The position numbers and the translations under genes were made by a program. A DNA stretch of 5,301 bases from Rhodospirillaceae bacterium. Its GTDB lineage: Bacteria; Pseudomonadota; Alphaproteobacteria; MPNO01; UBA2964. The stretch is from positions 1 through 5,301 of the forward strand of contig JABJKO010000311.1 in NCBI GenBank assembly GCA_018660305.1, written 5' to 3'. Position 1 is the first letter of the stretch; each line of letters opens with the position of its first letter. Shown one piece after another: positions 1-4,841 of the stretch. Below the pieces are notes generated by a model. It had not been told where the DNA came from and ran no database searches. It saw only the letters and a list, made by a program, of their open reading frames with translations.

Positions 1-754
1 GCTGGTCTCCGGTGGGGCGCCACTCAATTACGATATCGGCATGTTCTTTACTTCTCTGGGCATCCGTATTTTGCAGGGCTATGGCCAGACCGAATCCGCG
101 CCCTGTATCAGCTGCAACCCGCCGCGCCACTTCCGGATCGATTCGGTGGGCCCGCCCATGAAGGATGTCGAGCTCCGCATCGCCGATGACGGCGAAATTC
201 TGGTGCGCGGCGAGATGGTCATGCAGGGCTATTGGGAAAATCCCGACGCCACGGCGGAGGTCATCCAGGACGGCTGGCTTCATACCGGCGATATCGGCGA
301 AGTGGATCCCGACGGCCACCTGAGAATTACCGACCGCAAGAAAGACATCATCGTCAATTCCGGCGGCGACAATCTGTCGCCACAACGGGTGGAAGGCTTT
401 TTGACACTGCAGCCGGAAATTGCCCAGGCCATGGTCTATGGCGACCGCCGGCCCCATATCGTGGCGCTGGTGGTGCCCGATGCCGAGTTCGCGGAGAGCT
501 GGGCGGCGGCGGCCGGCCGACAAGGCGGCGATCTTGAGGCGCTGCTTGAGGATGAATCGTTTCGAGCGGTAATTTCGGCAGCCATCGACCGAGTCAACGC
601 GGATTTGTCTGTTATCGAGAAAGTCCGGCGATTTGTGGTTACCGCCCAGCCCTTTACCATTGAAAATAGCATGATGACCCCTACTCTTAAGATCCGCCGT
701 CATGTTATTCGTGAAAATTACGGCAACAGTCTGGAGGCACTCTATGGTGGATAA
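1..754 (+). CDS. AMP-forming long-chain acyl-CoA synthetase, C-terminal part (5' end outside window)
   Basis: This is the C-terminal ~250 residues of an ANL-superfamily adenylating enzyme, which activates a carboxylic acid (probably a fatty acid) to acyl-AMP and then acyl-CoA in the cytoplasm. The reading frame enters from the left edge with its first complete codon at base 2. Motifs follow the family order: SGGAPL at bases 8-25, YGQTE (A5) at 80-94, HTGD (A7) at 281-292, the RITDRKKD hinge at 323-346, SGGDNLSP (A8) at 359-382, and TPTLKIRR near the end. The Lys at 689-691 is in the position of the A10 catalytic lysine. The TPTLK ending and the GGDN-type A8 loop favour the COG1022 (FAA1/ACSL) branch over acetyl-CoA synthetase. 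All C-terminal motifs are intact, so the gene looks functional. Substrate chain length cannot be read from this part. It overlaps the next gene by 11 bases, indicating an operon. Confidence 0.9.
   Translation, partial: LVSGGAPLNYDIGMFFTSLGIRILQGYGQTESAPCISCNPPRHFRIDSVGPPMKDVELRIADDGEILVRGEMVMQGYWENPDATAEVIQDGWLHTGDIGEVDPDGHLRITDRKKDIIVNSGGDNLSPQRVEGFLTLQPEIAQAMVYGDRRPHIVALVVPDAEFAESWAAAAGRQGGDLEALLEDESFRAVISAAIDRVNADLSVIEKVRRFVVTAQPFTIENSMMTPTLKIRRHVIRENYGNSLEALYGG
733..737 (+). promoter_or_regulatory. Ribosome binding site of the BON lipoprotein gene, inside the synthetase ORF
   Basis: GGAGG lies 6 bases before the ATG at 744, within the last codons of the acyl-CoA synthetase. It decides the start of the lipoprotein gene: the in-frame upstream ATG at 702 has no comparable purine-rich site and would put a poor sequence ahead of the signal peptide. 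Confidence 0.75.
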
Positions 755-1322
755 TCAACGGGATCTGTGGCGCACCGCCACGGTGGCGGCGCTTCTTCTG
801 ATGGCCGGCATGGGCACATCCGGTTGCGCCATCGACGCCGCGACAAGCGTCGCGGAAGACCGTCGGTTCAGTGCGATCGCCGCGGACACCGAAATCAAGG
901 TCGATATCAACAAGCGCCTCCTGTCGGAAAAGAACCGCGATCTCTTCTTCGACGTGACCACCGATATCTATGAAGGGCGGGTCATGCTGACAGGCTCTGT
1001 CACAAATGCCCGCGACCGCCAACGCGCCGCCTCCCTGGTCAACGGCCTGCGCAACGTCCGCACGGTCTATAATGAAATTCAGGTGACCAATAAGGGCGGG
1101 TTTACCAACACCGCGAACGACGCCTGGATCAGCACCAAGATCAAGGCCAAGCTGCTCACCGAAAAGGGCGTGAAATCAATCAATTACAAATGGAACGTGG
1201 TCAATAGCGTGGTCTATATGATCGGCCGGGCGCGGTCGCGGATTGAACTCAGGAAAGTGCTTGCCATTGTAAAGGACACACAACATGTCACCGGAGTCGT
1301 TCAGCATATAGCTGTCAGATAG
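744..1322 (+). CDS. Outer-membrane lipoprotein with two BON domains, DolP (YraP)-like
   Basis: The product has 192 residues from the ATG at 744, close to E. coli DolP (191). The N-terminus has a short charged stretch, a hydrophobic core (residues 13-23) and a lipobox-like GTSGC ending at Cys28, so lipidation by Lgt/LspA is likely; Thr rather than Leu at -3 is slightly off consensus. Two BON domains follow. Residues ~48-115 contain a VMLTGSV strand and end in VYNEIQV. Residues ~125-192 open with NDAWISTKIKAKLL, closely resembling the NDTWITTKVRSQLL-type start of DolP's second domain. In DolP these domains bind anionic phospholipid and localise the protein to the division site and outer membrane; a similar envelope-integrity role is inferred here. 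The second domain has VVYMIGRA where many BON domains have a V-x-L-x-G strand-turn, a mild divergence. The gene overlaps the synthetase by 11 bases and the SDR gene follows after 12. Confidence 0.85.
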   Translation: MVDNQRDLWRTATVAALLLMAGMGTSGCAIDAATSVAEDRRFSAIAADTEIKVDINKRLLSEKNRDLFFDVTTDIYEGRVMLTGSVTNARDRQRAASLVNGLRNVRTVYNEIQVTNKGGFTNTANDAWISTKIKAKLLTEKGVKSINYKWNVVNSVVYMIGRARSRIELRKVLAIVKDTQHVTGVVQHIAVR

Positions 1323-1328
1323 AGGGAG
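1322..1328 (+). promoter_or_regulatory. Ribosome binding site of the SDR gene
   Basis: GAGGGAG begins in the last base of the lipoprotein stop codon and ends 6 bases before the ATG at 1335. This near-consensus site fixes the SDR start and makes a separate promoter in the 12-base gap unlikely. Confidence 0.75.
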
Positions 1329-1334
1329 AAAATC

Positions 1335-2033
1335 ATGGCCGGTTCGGAAACAGCACTCATTGTCGGCGCAGGGGCGGGTCTCAGCGCCTCGCTCGCCCGC
1401 CGCTTCGCAAAGGAAGACGTCAAAGTCGCCATCGCGGCGCGCAATACCGACAAGCTATCGGATTTGGTGGCGGAATCGGGCGCCAAAGCCTATGGCTGCG
1501 ATGCCTCGGACCCGGCCCAGGTGGCGGATCTTTTCGCCGCGGTTACCAGCGATCTCGGGGAACCGGATATCGTGGTCTATAACGCGTCAGCCCGTGTGCG
1601 CGGCCCGATCATCGATCTTGACCCGGAGGCGGTGCGCGACGCCGTCACCATCACCTGCTTTGGCGGTTTTCTGGTGGCGCAGCAGGCCGCCAGGCAGATG
1701 GTGCCGCGCGGCAATGGCGCCATCTTCCTGACCGGCGCCTCGGCCGGGGTGAAGGGCTATCCCAACTCGTCGACCTTCGCCATGGGCAAGTTCGGTTTGC
1801 GCGGTCTCGCCCAGAGTCTGGCCCGCGAACTGCACCCGCAGAATGTCCATATCGGTCATTTCGTCATCGATGGCGGCATCAGGCGCGACAACGACCCGCG
1901 CGCCGACCGTGCCGGCGAGGACGGTCTGCTGGAACCCGACAGCATTGCCGAGACCTATTACCAATTCTGGCGCCAGCCGCGCGATTCCTGGGCCTGGGAA
2001 ATTGATCTCCGCCCCTGGGTGGAGAAGTTCTGA
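1335..2033 (+). CDS. Short-chain dehydrogenase/reductase-like protein, atypical (SDR_c10-like), Phe in place of catalytic Tyr
   Basis: The 232-residue protein is a single Rossmann domain of classical SDR length, probably cytosolic. The N-terminal dinucleotide loop VGAGAGLS (residues 10-17) only partly matches TGxxxGxG: Thr is Val and the third Gly is Ser17. YNAS (82-85) stands where NNAG is usual, and an Asp (D56, in CDASD) sits where the adenine-contacting Asp is expected. At the active site the YxxxK motif reads FAMGK: Phe148 replaces Tyr, while Lys152 is kept. The Ser position, 13 residues before, is Ala135 with Ser136 beside it, and the helix-4 Asn position is Thr107 by my alignment. The known subgroup SDR_c10 (cd05373) is described as having Phe for Tyr plus an incomplete glycine motif, so this is a family trait rather than a recent mutation. 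The C-terminus, with VIDGGIRRD (178-186) and several Trp residues, also fits that group. Substrate and activity are unknown. It is the last gene of the operon. Confidence 0.8.
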   Translation: MAGSETALIVGAGAGLSASLARRFAKEDVKVAIAARNTDKLSDLVAESGAKAYGCDASDPAQVADLFAAVTSDLGEPDIVVYNASARVRGPIIDLDPEAVRDAVTITCFGGFLVAQQAARQMVPRGNGAIFLTGASAGVKGYPNSSTFAMGKFGLRGLAQSLARELHPQNVHIGHFVIDGGIRRDNDPRADRAGEDGLLEPDSIAETYYQFWRQPRDSWAWEIDLRPWVEKF

Positions 2034-2076
2034 GCTGATCCCACGAATGCTGCGCACCACCTGCCCCTATACCCAA

Positions 2077-2097
2077 TTGAAAAGAAACACTTTTCGA
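2077..2097 (+). repeat. AT-rich inverted repeat after the SDR gene
   Basis: TTGAAAAG and CTTTTCGA pair over 8 positions (one G-T wobble) around a 5-base AAACA loop. It lies about 45 bases beyond the SDR stop. There is no following T-tract and the stem is A/T-rich, so it is at best a weak transcript-end or operator structure. Confidence 0.35.
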
Positions 2098-2103
2098 GAC
2101 CGT

Positions 2104-2125
2104 CCGGTATGGGTACCATCGCCGG
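2104..2125 (+). repeat. Inverted repeat: CCGG and ATGG arms with a small internal loop
   Basis: Outer arms CCGG (2104-2107 and 2122-2125) and inner arms ATGG/CCAT (2109-2112 and 2116-2119) can form an 8-bp hairpin with loop GTA. It is directly followed by an A-rich run, the opposite of what a plus-strand terminator needs, so its role is unknown. Confidence 0.35.
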
Positions 2126-2175
2126 GAATAAAAAAATAAGGGGCGCACTGGCTTAACGCGACCAGCAAGCGAGCC

Positions 2176-2193
2176 CCAACGATCATCGGTTGG
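2176..2193 (+). repeat. Near-perfect palindrome, possible operator or RNA hairpin
   Basis: CCAACGAT and ATCG-G-TTGG form an 18-base dyad with one central base and one inserted G. As RNA, CCAAC can pair with GTTGG. The right arm can alternatively pair downstream (GGTT 2188-2191 with AACC 2197-2200), so the two folds exclude each other. The dyad lies 12 bases before the strong ribosome binding site at 2205. A regulator-binding site is possible but unproven. Confidence 0.3.
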
Positions 2194-2204
2194 TCAAACC
2201 GGGC

Positions 2205-2212
2205 GAGGGAGG
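2205..2212 (+). promoter_or_regulatory. Very strong Shine-Dalgarno sequence not positioned for the permease ATG
   Basis: GAGGGAGG is the best anti-16S match in the window, but it is 52 bases before the permease ATG (2265) and 31 before the in-frame TTG (2244), too far to serve either. It is 5 bases before a TTG at 2218 that opens a short ORF, which is the simplest explanation for it. Confidence 0.5.
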
Positions 2213-2217
2213 TTCGT

Positions 2218-2268
2218 TTGCGTACGAGGACACCTGAAGCCATTTGCATCAGGTTGGTGTGGTCATGA
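2218..2268 (+). CDS. Possible 16-codon leader ORF translationally coupled to the permease gene
   Basis: Starting at TTG 2218, the frame encodes (M)RTRTPEAICIRLVWS and stops at TGA 2266-2268, overlapping the permease ATG in an ATGA arrangement. Support is the strong GAGGGAGG 5 bases upstream, the exact stop/start overlap and the lack of a good ribosome site just before the permease ATG. The peptide has 3 Arg codons (CGT, AGG, AGG) but no run of one amino acid as in classical attenuator peptides, and no membrane or toxin-like character. The likely role, by inference, is to deliver ribosomes to the permease start and to open the hairpin at 2232-2254. Against it: the start codon is TTG and the ORF is so short that chance cannot be excluded. 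Confidence 0.35.
   Translation: MRTRTPEAICIRLVWS
2232..2254 (+). promoter_or_regulatory. Hairpin just upstream of the permease start
   Basis: ACCTGA (2232-2237) pairs with TCAGGT (2249-2254); after an A-A mismatch, GC/GC continues the stem around loop CATTT. The 3' arm contains AGG (2251-2253), the only purine-rich Shine-Dalgarno-like trinucleotide near the ATG at 2265, and the loop-side bases contain the alternative TTG start (2244). Folding would reduce independent initiation at the permease gene. Confidence 0.35.
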
Positions 2269-3806
2269 CAACTGTCAGCCTTATTACTGACAGCCTGCGC
2301 GCCAATGAGCCGCACGGTCCGTGGTCGACCAAAGTCCGGCGCCGCGGTTACCAGCGCTGGCGCCTCGTCCGATCGCAGATCAATTTCTATTATTTCTGGG
2401 AAAAACGCTGGTTCTTTATCGCCCTGGCCGTCGGCATTGCGATGATGATGATGCCGCAGCCCGACGGTCTGACGCGCGAAGGCCAGATCGTCCTCACCAT
2501 GTCGGTGGTGGCGGTCATTCTATTCGTCACCGAGCCGGTTCCCCTGCCCACGGTCGCGCTGCTGATCATCGTCGGCCAGGTTCTCCTGCTCGGACTGGAA
2601 TCGACGACAGTAGCCAAGACCCTGATGACGGATTCCGTCCTGTTCATCATGGGCTCGCTCATGCTGGCGGTGGCCGTCGTCAAGCAGAAGCTCGATATAC
2701 GGATCGCCTGGCTGATCGTTCAGATCACCGGCACCAGGACCACGCGCATCTGTTTCGGCATTTCCCTGGTCTCCGGCGTGCTGGCATCGTTTGTCGGAGA
2801 ACATACGGTGGCGGCCATGATGCTGCCGGTGGGCATCACCCTGATCACCCTTACCTCGAACGACCCAAAGGCCGTCCGGGGTCTGGCGGCGGTCTTGCTG
2901 TTTTCAATTTCATACGGTTGCTCGGTGGCCGGTATCGGGACCCCGTCGGGCGGCGCCAGAAACGCCATCATGATCGGCTATTGGAAGGAATTTTTCTACG
3001 ACCCGACCGACCCGGAGACGCGCAAATTCCTGATCGATTACGTTACCTGGATCGCCTATGCCTATCCGGTCTTTCTGATCCAGTTGCCGTTCGTGACCCT
3101 GATCCTGACCTGGACCTTCAAGCCGGAATACCGGACTCTGTCGCGCGCCGTCGCCAAGCTGCGCCAGCAGATTGCCCTGCAGGGTCCCATGAAACCCGCC
3201 GATTGGCTGGCCATCCTGATATTCGGGCTGATTCTTCTCGGCTGGGTCACCCTGTCGGAGGAGTATGGGCTGGGCACCATCGCGGTAATGGGCGCGGCGC
3301 TGTTTCTCATCGCCGGGCTGGTCCAATGGGAAGACGTCAATTCCGGTGTCAATTGGGGTGTCGTCCTGCTTTATGCCGCCGCCATTTCCCTCGGCGTGCA
3401 GATGAAGGATACCGGCGCGGCAAAATGGATGGCGGAAAATTTCCTCGCCCTCCTTGCGCCCCTTGGGGCCGAGCATGGCGTCGGTCTATGGGCGGCCATT
3501 TCCGGCCTGACAACGGTCGTGACCAACACCATGTCCAATGGCGCCGCTGTCGCCGTTCTCGGACCGATTGTTTTGAAAATAGCGGTGCTGGCTGACGAAA
3601 GCCCGATCATCCTGGGCTTCATCACCGCCATCTCTTCGGCCTTTGCTTACCTGACAGTGGTGGGCACGCCGGCCTGCACCATCGTCTACGCCTCGGGCTA
3701 TCTCAAGACCACCGACTTCCTTGTTGTGGGGTGGCGCATGGTGATCATGTCCATGATCCTGATGATGTTGGCCGCCACATTCTATTGGCCCCTGCTGGGT
3801 AGCTAA
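2265..3806 (+). CDS. SLC13/DASS-family anion (probably di/tricarboxylate) permease
   Basis: The 513-residue inner-membrane protein is of usual length for the divalent anion:sodium symporter family. A basic, aromatic N-terminal tail (residues 1-48) precedes about 11 hydrophobic segments in two inverted repeats. Family landmarks are EPVPLP (90-95), the first re-entrant hairpin FVGEHTVAAMMLPV (176-189), GIGTPSGGARNAIM (223-236), the second hairpin TNTMSNGAAVAVLGP (420-434), and VVGTPACTIVYASGYLKTTDF (starting at 465). DASS proteins usually carry an SNT motif in each hairpin for Na+ and carboxylate binding. Here the first reads Gly178-Glu179-His180 and the second Ser424-Asn425-Gly426, so ion coupling may differ from the Na+ symporters. 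The substrate cannot be told from sequence. ATG 2265 is preferred over TTG 2244 because it abuts the leader ORF stop; neither start has a good ribosome site of its own. The upstream frame is closed by TGA at 2235. A Usp gene follows after 2 bases. Confidence 0.88.
   Translation: MTTVSLITDSLRANEPHGPWSTKVRRRGYQRWRLVRSQINFYYFWEKRWFFIALAVGIAMMMMPQPDGLTREGQIVLTMSVVAVILFVTEPVPLPTVALLIIVGQVLLLGLESTTVAKTLMTDSVLFIMGSLMLAVAVVKQKLDIRIAWLIVQITGTRTTRICFGISLVSGVLASFVGEHTVAAMMLPVGITLITLTSNDPKAVRGLAAVLLFSISYGCSVAGIGTPSGGARNAIMIGYWKEFFYDPTDPETRKFLIDYVTWIAYAYPVFLIQLPFVTLILTWTFKPEYRTLSRAVAKLRQQIALQGPMKPADWLAILIFGLILLGWVTLSEEYGLGTIAVMGAALFLIAGLVQWEDVNSGVNWGVVLLYAAAISLGVQMKDTGAAKWMAENFLALLAPLGAEHGVGLWAAISGLTTVVTNTMSNGAAVAVLGPIVLKIAVLADESPIILGFITAISSAFAYLTVVGTPACTIVYASGYLKTTDFLVVGWRMVIMSMILMMLAATFYWPLLGS
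2272..2293 (+). repeat. 7-bp perfect inverted repeat within the first codons of the permease gene
   Basis: CTGTCAG (2272-2278) and CTGACAG (2287-2293) are exact reverse complements around an 8-base CCTTATTA spacer, covering codons 3-10. It could form an mRNA hairpin immediately after the start codon or be an operator. It lies in coding sequence with no conserved motif, so chance is also possible. Confidence 0.35.
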
Positions 3807-3808
3807 CC

Positions 3809-4816
3809 ATGATGTTCGGAAACAAAAACCGGCGGCACGGTCACGATGTGCAAGACGAGTCGGAGGCGATCCGCCAGCAAAGGCAAAAACGATTTCGCAT
3901 TCTGGTGTGCATCGACGGTTCCGACGCCTCCTATGACGGGCTTCGGTTCGCCTCGAAAATCGGACATAGCCACGAATGCGATATCATCCTGCTCTATGTG
4001 CGGCCCATTGATCAGGGTTTGCGCACCGGCGGCCTGCAGGTCCGCGTCGCCCGCGAGAACATGCTGGATTGGGGGCTGGAACTACCCGGCATCCGGTATC
4101 TCAAGCAGGGTCTGGACATGCTGGCGGACGAGAAGGATATGGCGGTTCACTGGACCACCTTTTCCAGCCACACCGATACCTGGGGTGATCCGCTGGGCGA
4201 CAATAAGGTGGAGTACCGCCACGAAAGTGGCAAAAGCATCGTCCTGAAACTGAAAACCGCCCCTGATCCGGCAAGCGGCATTCTGGATCAGTATGAGCCC
4301 GGCCCCTACAATCTGATCATCATGGGAGCGCCAAGCCGCTGGCACAGCGAGGTCCGCTCTTTCTTCAATGCCGGCGCGACCCAGAAGGTCGCCATGCTGG
4401 CGCCCTGCTCCGTCATGGTGGCGCGCGCCGATGCCGACCAAAACGGCAGGGGACATCTGATTTGCACCGATGGCACCAAGCATTCCCTCGACGCCATGCG
4501 CCGCGATGCCGTGCTGGCGCAGCATAGCGGTTTTCCCATCACCCTGTTCACCGTCGCCCGCCAAAGGGATGAATTAAAAACGGCGGAGCGTGTTCTGGAG
4601 AAAGCGACAGAAATGCTTGGCAAGATCGAAATCGACGTAGCGGGAACGGAAATCGGCCTCGGCGACCCAAGAGAGCAGATCGTGAAGATCGGCAATGATT
4701 ACTCGGTCATCGTGGTCGCCGATTCCGGTAAGAGTTGGTTCCACCGCCTGTTCGTCAGCGGCGTTGCCTTCAACGTCATGGGCGCGTCCAAAACCTCGGT
4801 CCTGAACGTCCGGTAA
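3809..4816 (+). CDS. Tandem universal stress protein (two Usp domains), partner of the permease
   Basis: This 335-residue soluble protein has two Usp alpha/beta folds after a basic, Gln-rich N-terminus (1-28). Domain 1 (about 29-206) opens with ILVCIDGSDAS, keeping the adenine-binding-type Asp36, and ends with YNLIIMG and APCSVMVAR. Domain 2 (about 214-335) opens with HLICTDGTKHS (Asp221) and ends with YSVIVVADSG and KTSVLNVR. Both nucleotide loops depart from GxxG-9x-G(S/T). In domain 1 Gly173 is kept, the second Gly is Ser176 and there are two extra residues before Gly189-Ala190. In domain 2 the first Gly is Ala304, Gly307 is kept, and the final Gly-Ser is reversed to Ser317-Gly318. Domain 1 also carries extra sequence (about 122-150, Asp/Lys/Glu-rich) between its third strand and the helix before IIMG. 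The start is 2 bases after the permease stop with no clear ribosome site (ATG 3812 is an alternative), so translational coupling is likely. A regulatory role on the permease is inferred from context. Confidence 0.85.
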   Translation: MMFGNKNRRHGHDVQDESEAIRQQRQKRFRILVCIDGSDASYDGLRFASKIGHSHECDIILLYVRPIDQGLRTGGLQVRVARENMLDWGLELPGIRYLKQGLDMLADEKDMAVHWTTFSSHTDTWGDPLGDNKVEYRHESGKSIVLKLKTAPDPASGILDQYEPGPYNLIIMGAPSRWHSEVRSFFNAGATQKVAMLAPCSVMVARADADQNGRGHLICTDGTKHSLDAMRRDAVLAQHSGFPITLFTVARQRDELKTAERVLEKATEMLGKIEIDVAGTEIGLGDPREQIVKIGNDYSVIVVADSGKSWFHRLFVSGVAFNVMGASKTSVLNVR

Positions 4817-4841
4817 TCAATAGAGCGTATCGGTACGGTTT
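4817..4841. other. 25-base convergent intergenic spacer
   Basis: This is the gap between the stops of the Usp gene (plus) and the dioxygenase gene (minus). It contains a 4-bp dyad CGTA-TCGG-TACG (4826-4837) followed on the plus strand by GGTTTCT. That is too weak to call an intrinsic terminator, so the two transcripts probably overlap at their ends. Confidence 0.4.

Larger units (their letters stand above)
2034..2217 (+). other. Intergenic region between the SDR gene and the permease unit; structured, no confident promoter or terminator
   Basis: I see no credible gene in this stretch; small frames on both strands read as shadows. It contains several inverted repeats (2077-2097, 2104-2125, 2140-2177, 2176-2193) and an A-rich patch, AATAAAAAAATAA, at 2127-2139. 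No hairpin is followed by a T-run on either strand, so no intrinsic terminator for the upstream operon can be named. I found no -35/-10 pair with reasonable spacing. A promoter for the permease unit probably lies here because of the gap size, but its position is not visible to me. Confidence 0.5.

Noticed and set aside
702..743. Upstream in-frame ATG at 702 for the BON lipoprotein
   Set aside because: It would add 14 residues before the signal peptide and lacks a ribosome site; ATG 744 with GGAGG 6 bases upstream is better and gives DolP-like length.
2127..2139. A-rich patch as a -10 promoter element
   Set aside because: No -35-like hexamer is found 16-18 bases upstream, so it cannot be supported as a promoter from sequence alone.
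2244..2264. TTG at 2244 as the permease start
   Set aside because: The nearest purine-rich site (GAGGA, 2226-2230) is 13 bases away and the TTG lies in a hairpin; ATG 2265 abuts the leader ORF stop. It remains possible, since the N-terminal tail is not conserved enough to decide.
2067..2315. 82-codon open frame on the minus strand across the permease leader region
   Set aside because: It overlaps the permease start and leader structures, has no recognisable domain and no convincing ribosome site, and its composition looks like a shadow frame.
2442..2453. (ATG)4 repeat encoding four Met residues
   Set aside because: It is a trinucleotide run inside a membrane helix; length changes would not shift the frame and there is no sign of phase variation.
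2321..3595. Long (424-codon) plus-strand frame inside the permease gene
   Set aside because: It is a +2 shadow: rich in Arg, Gly, His and Pro as expected from a GC-rich gene read out of frame, while the permease frame has clear DASS motifs.
4826..4841. Possible intrinsic terminator between the convergent genes
   Set aside because: The stem is only 4 bp and the T-run is three bases, not enough to call.
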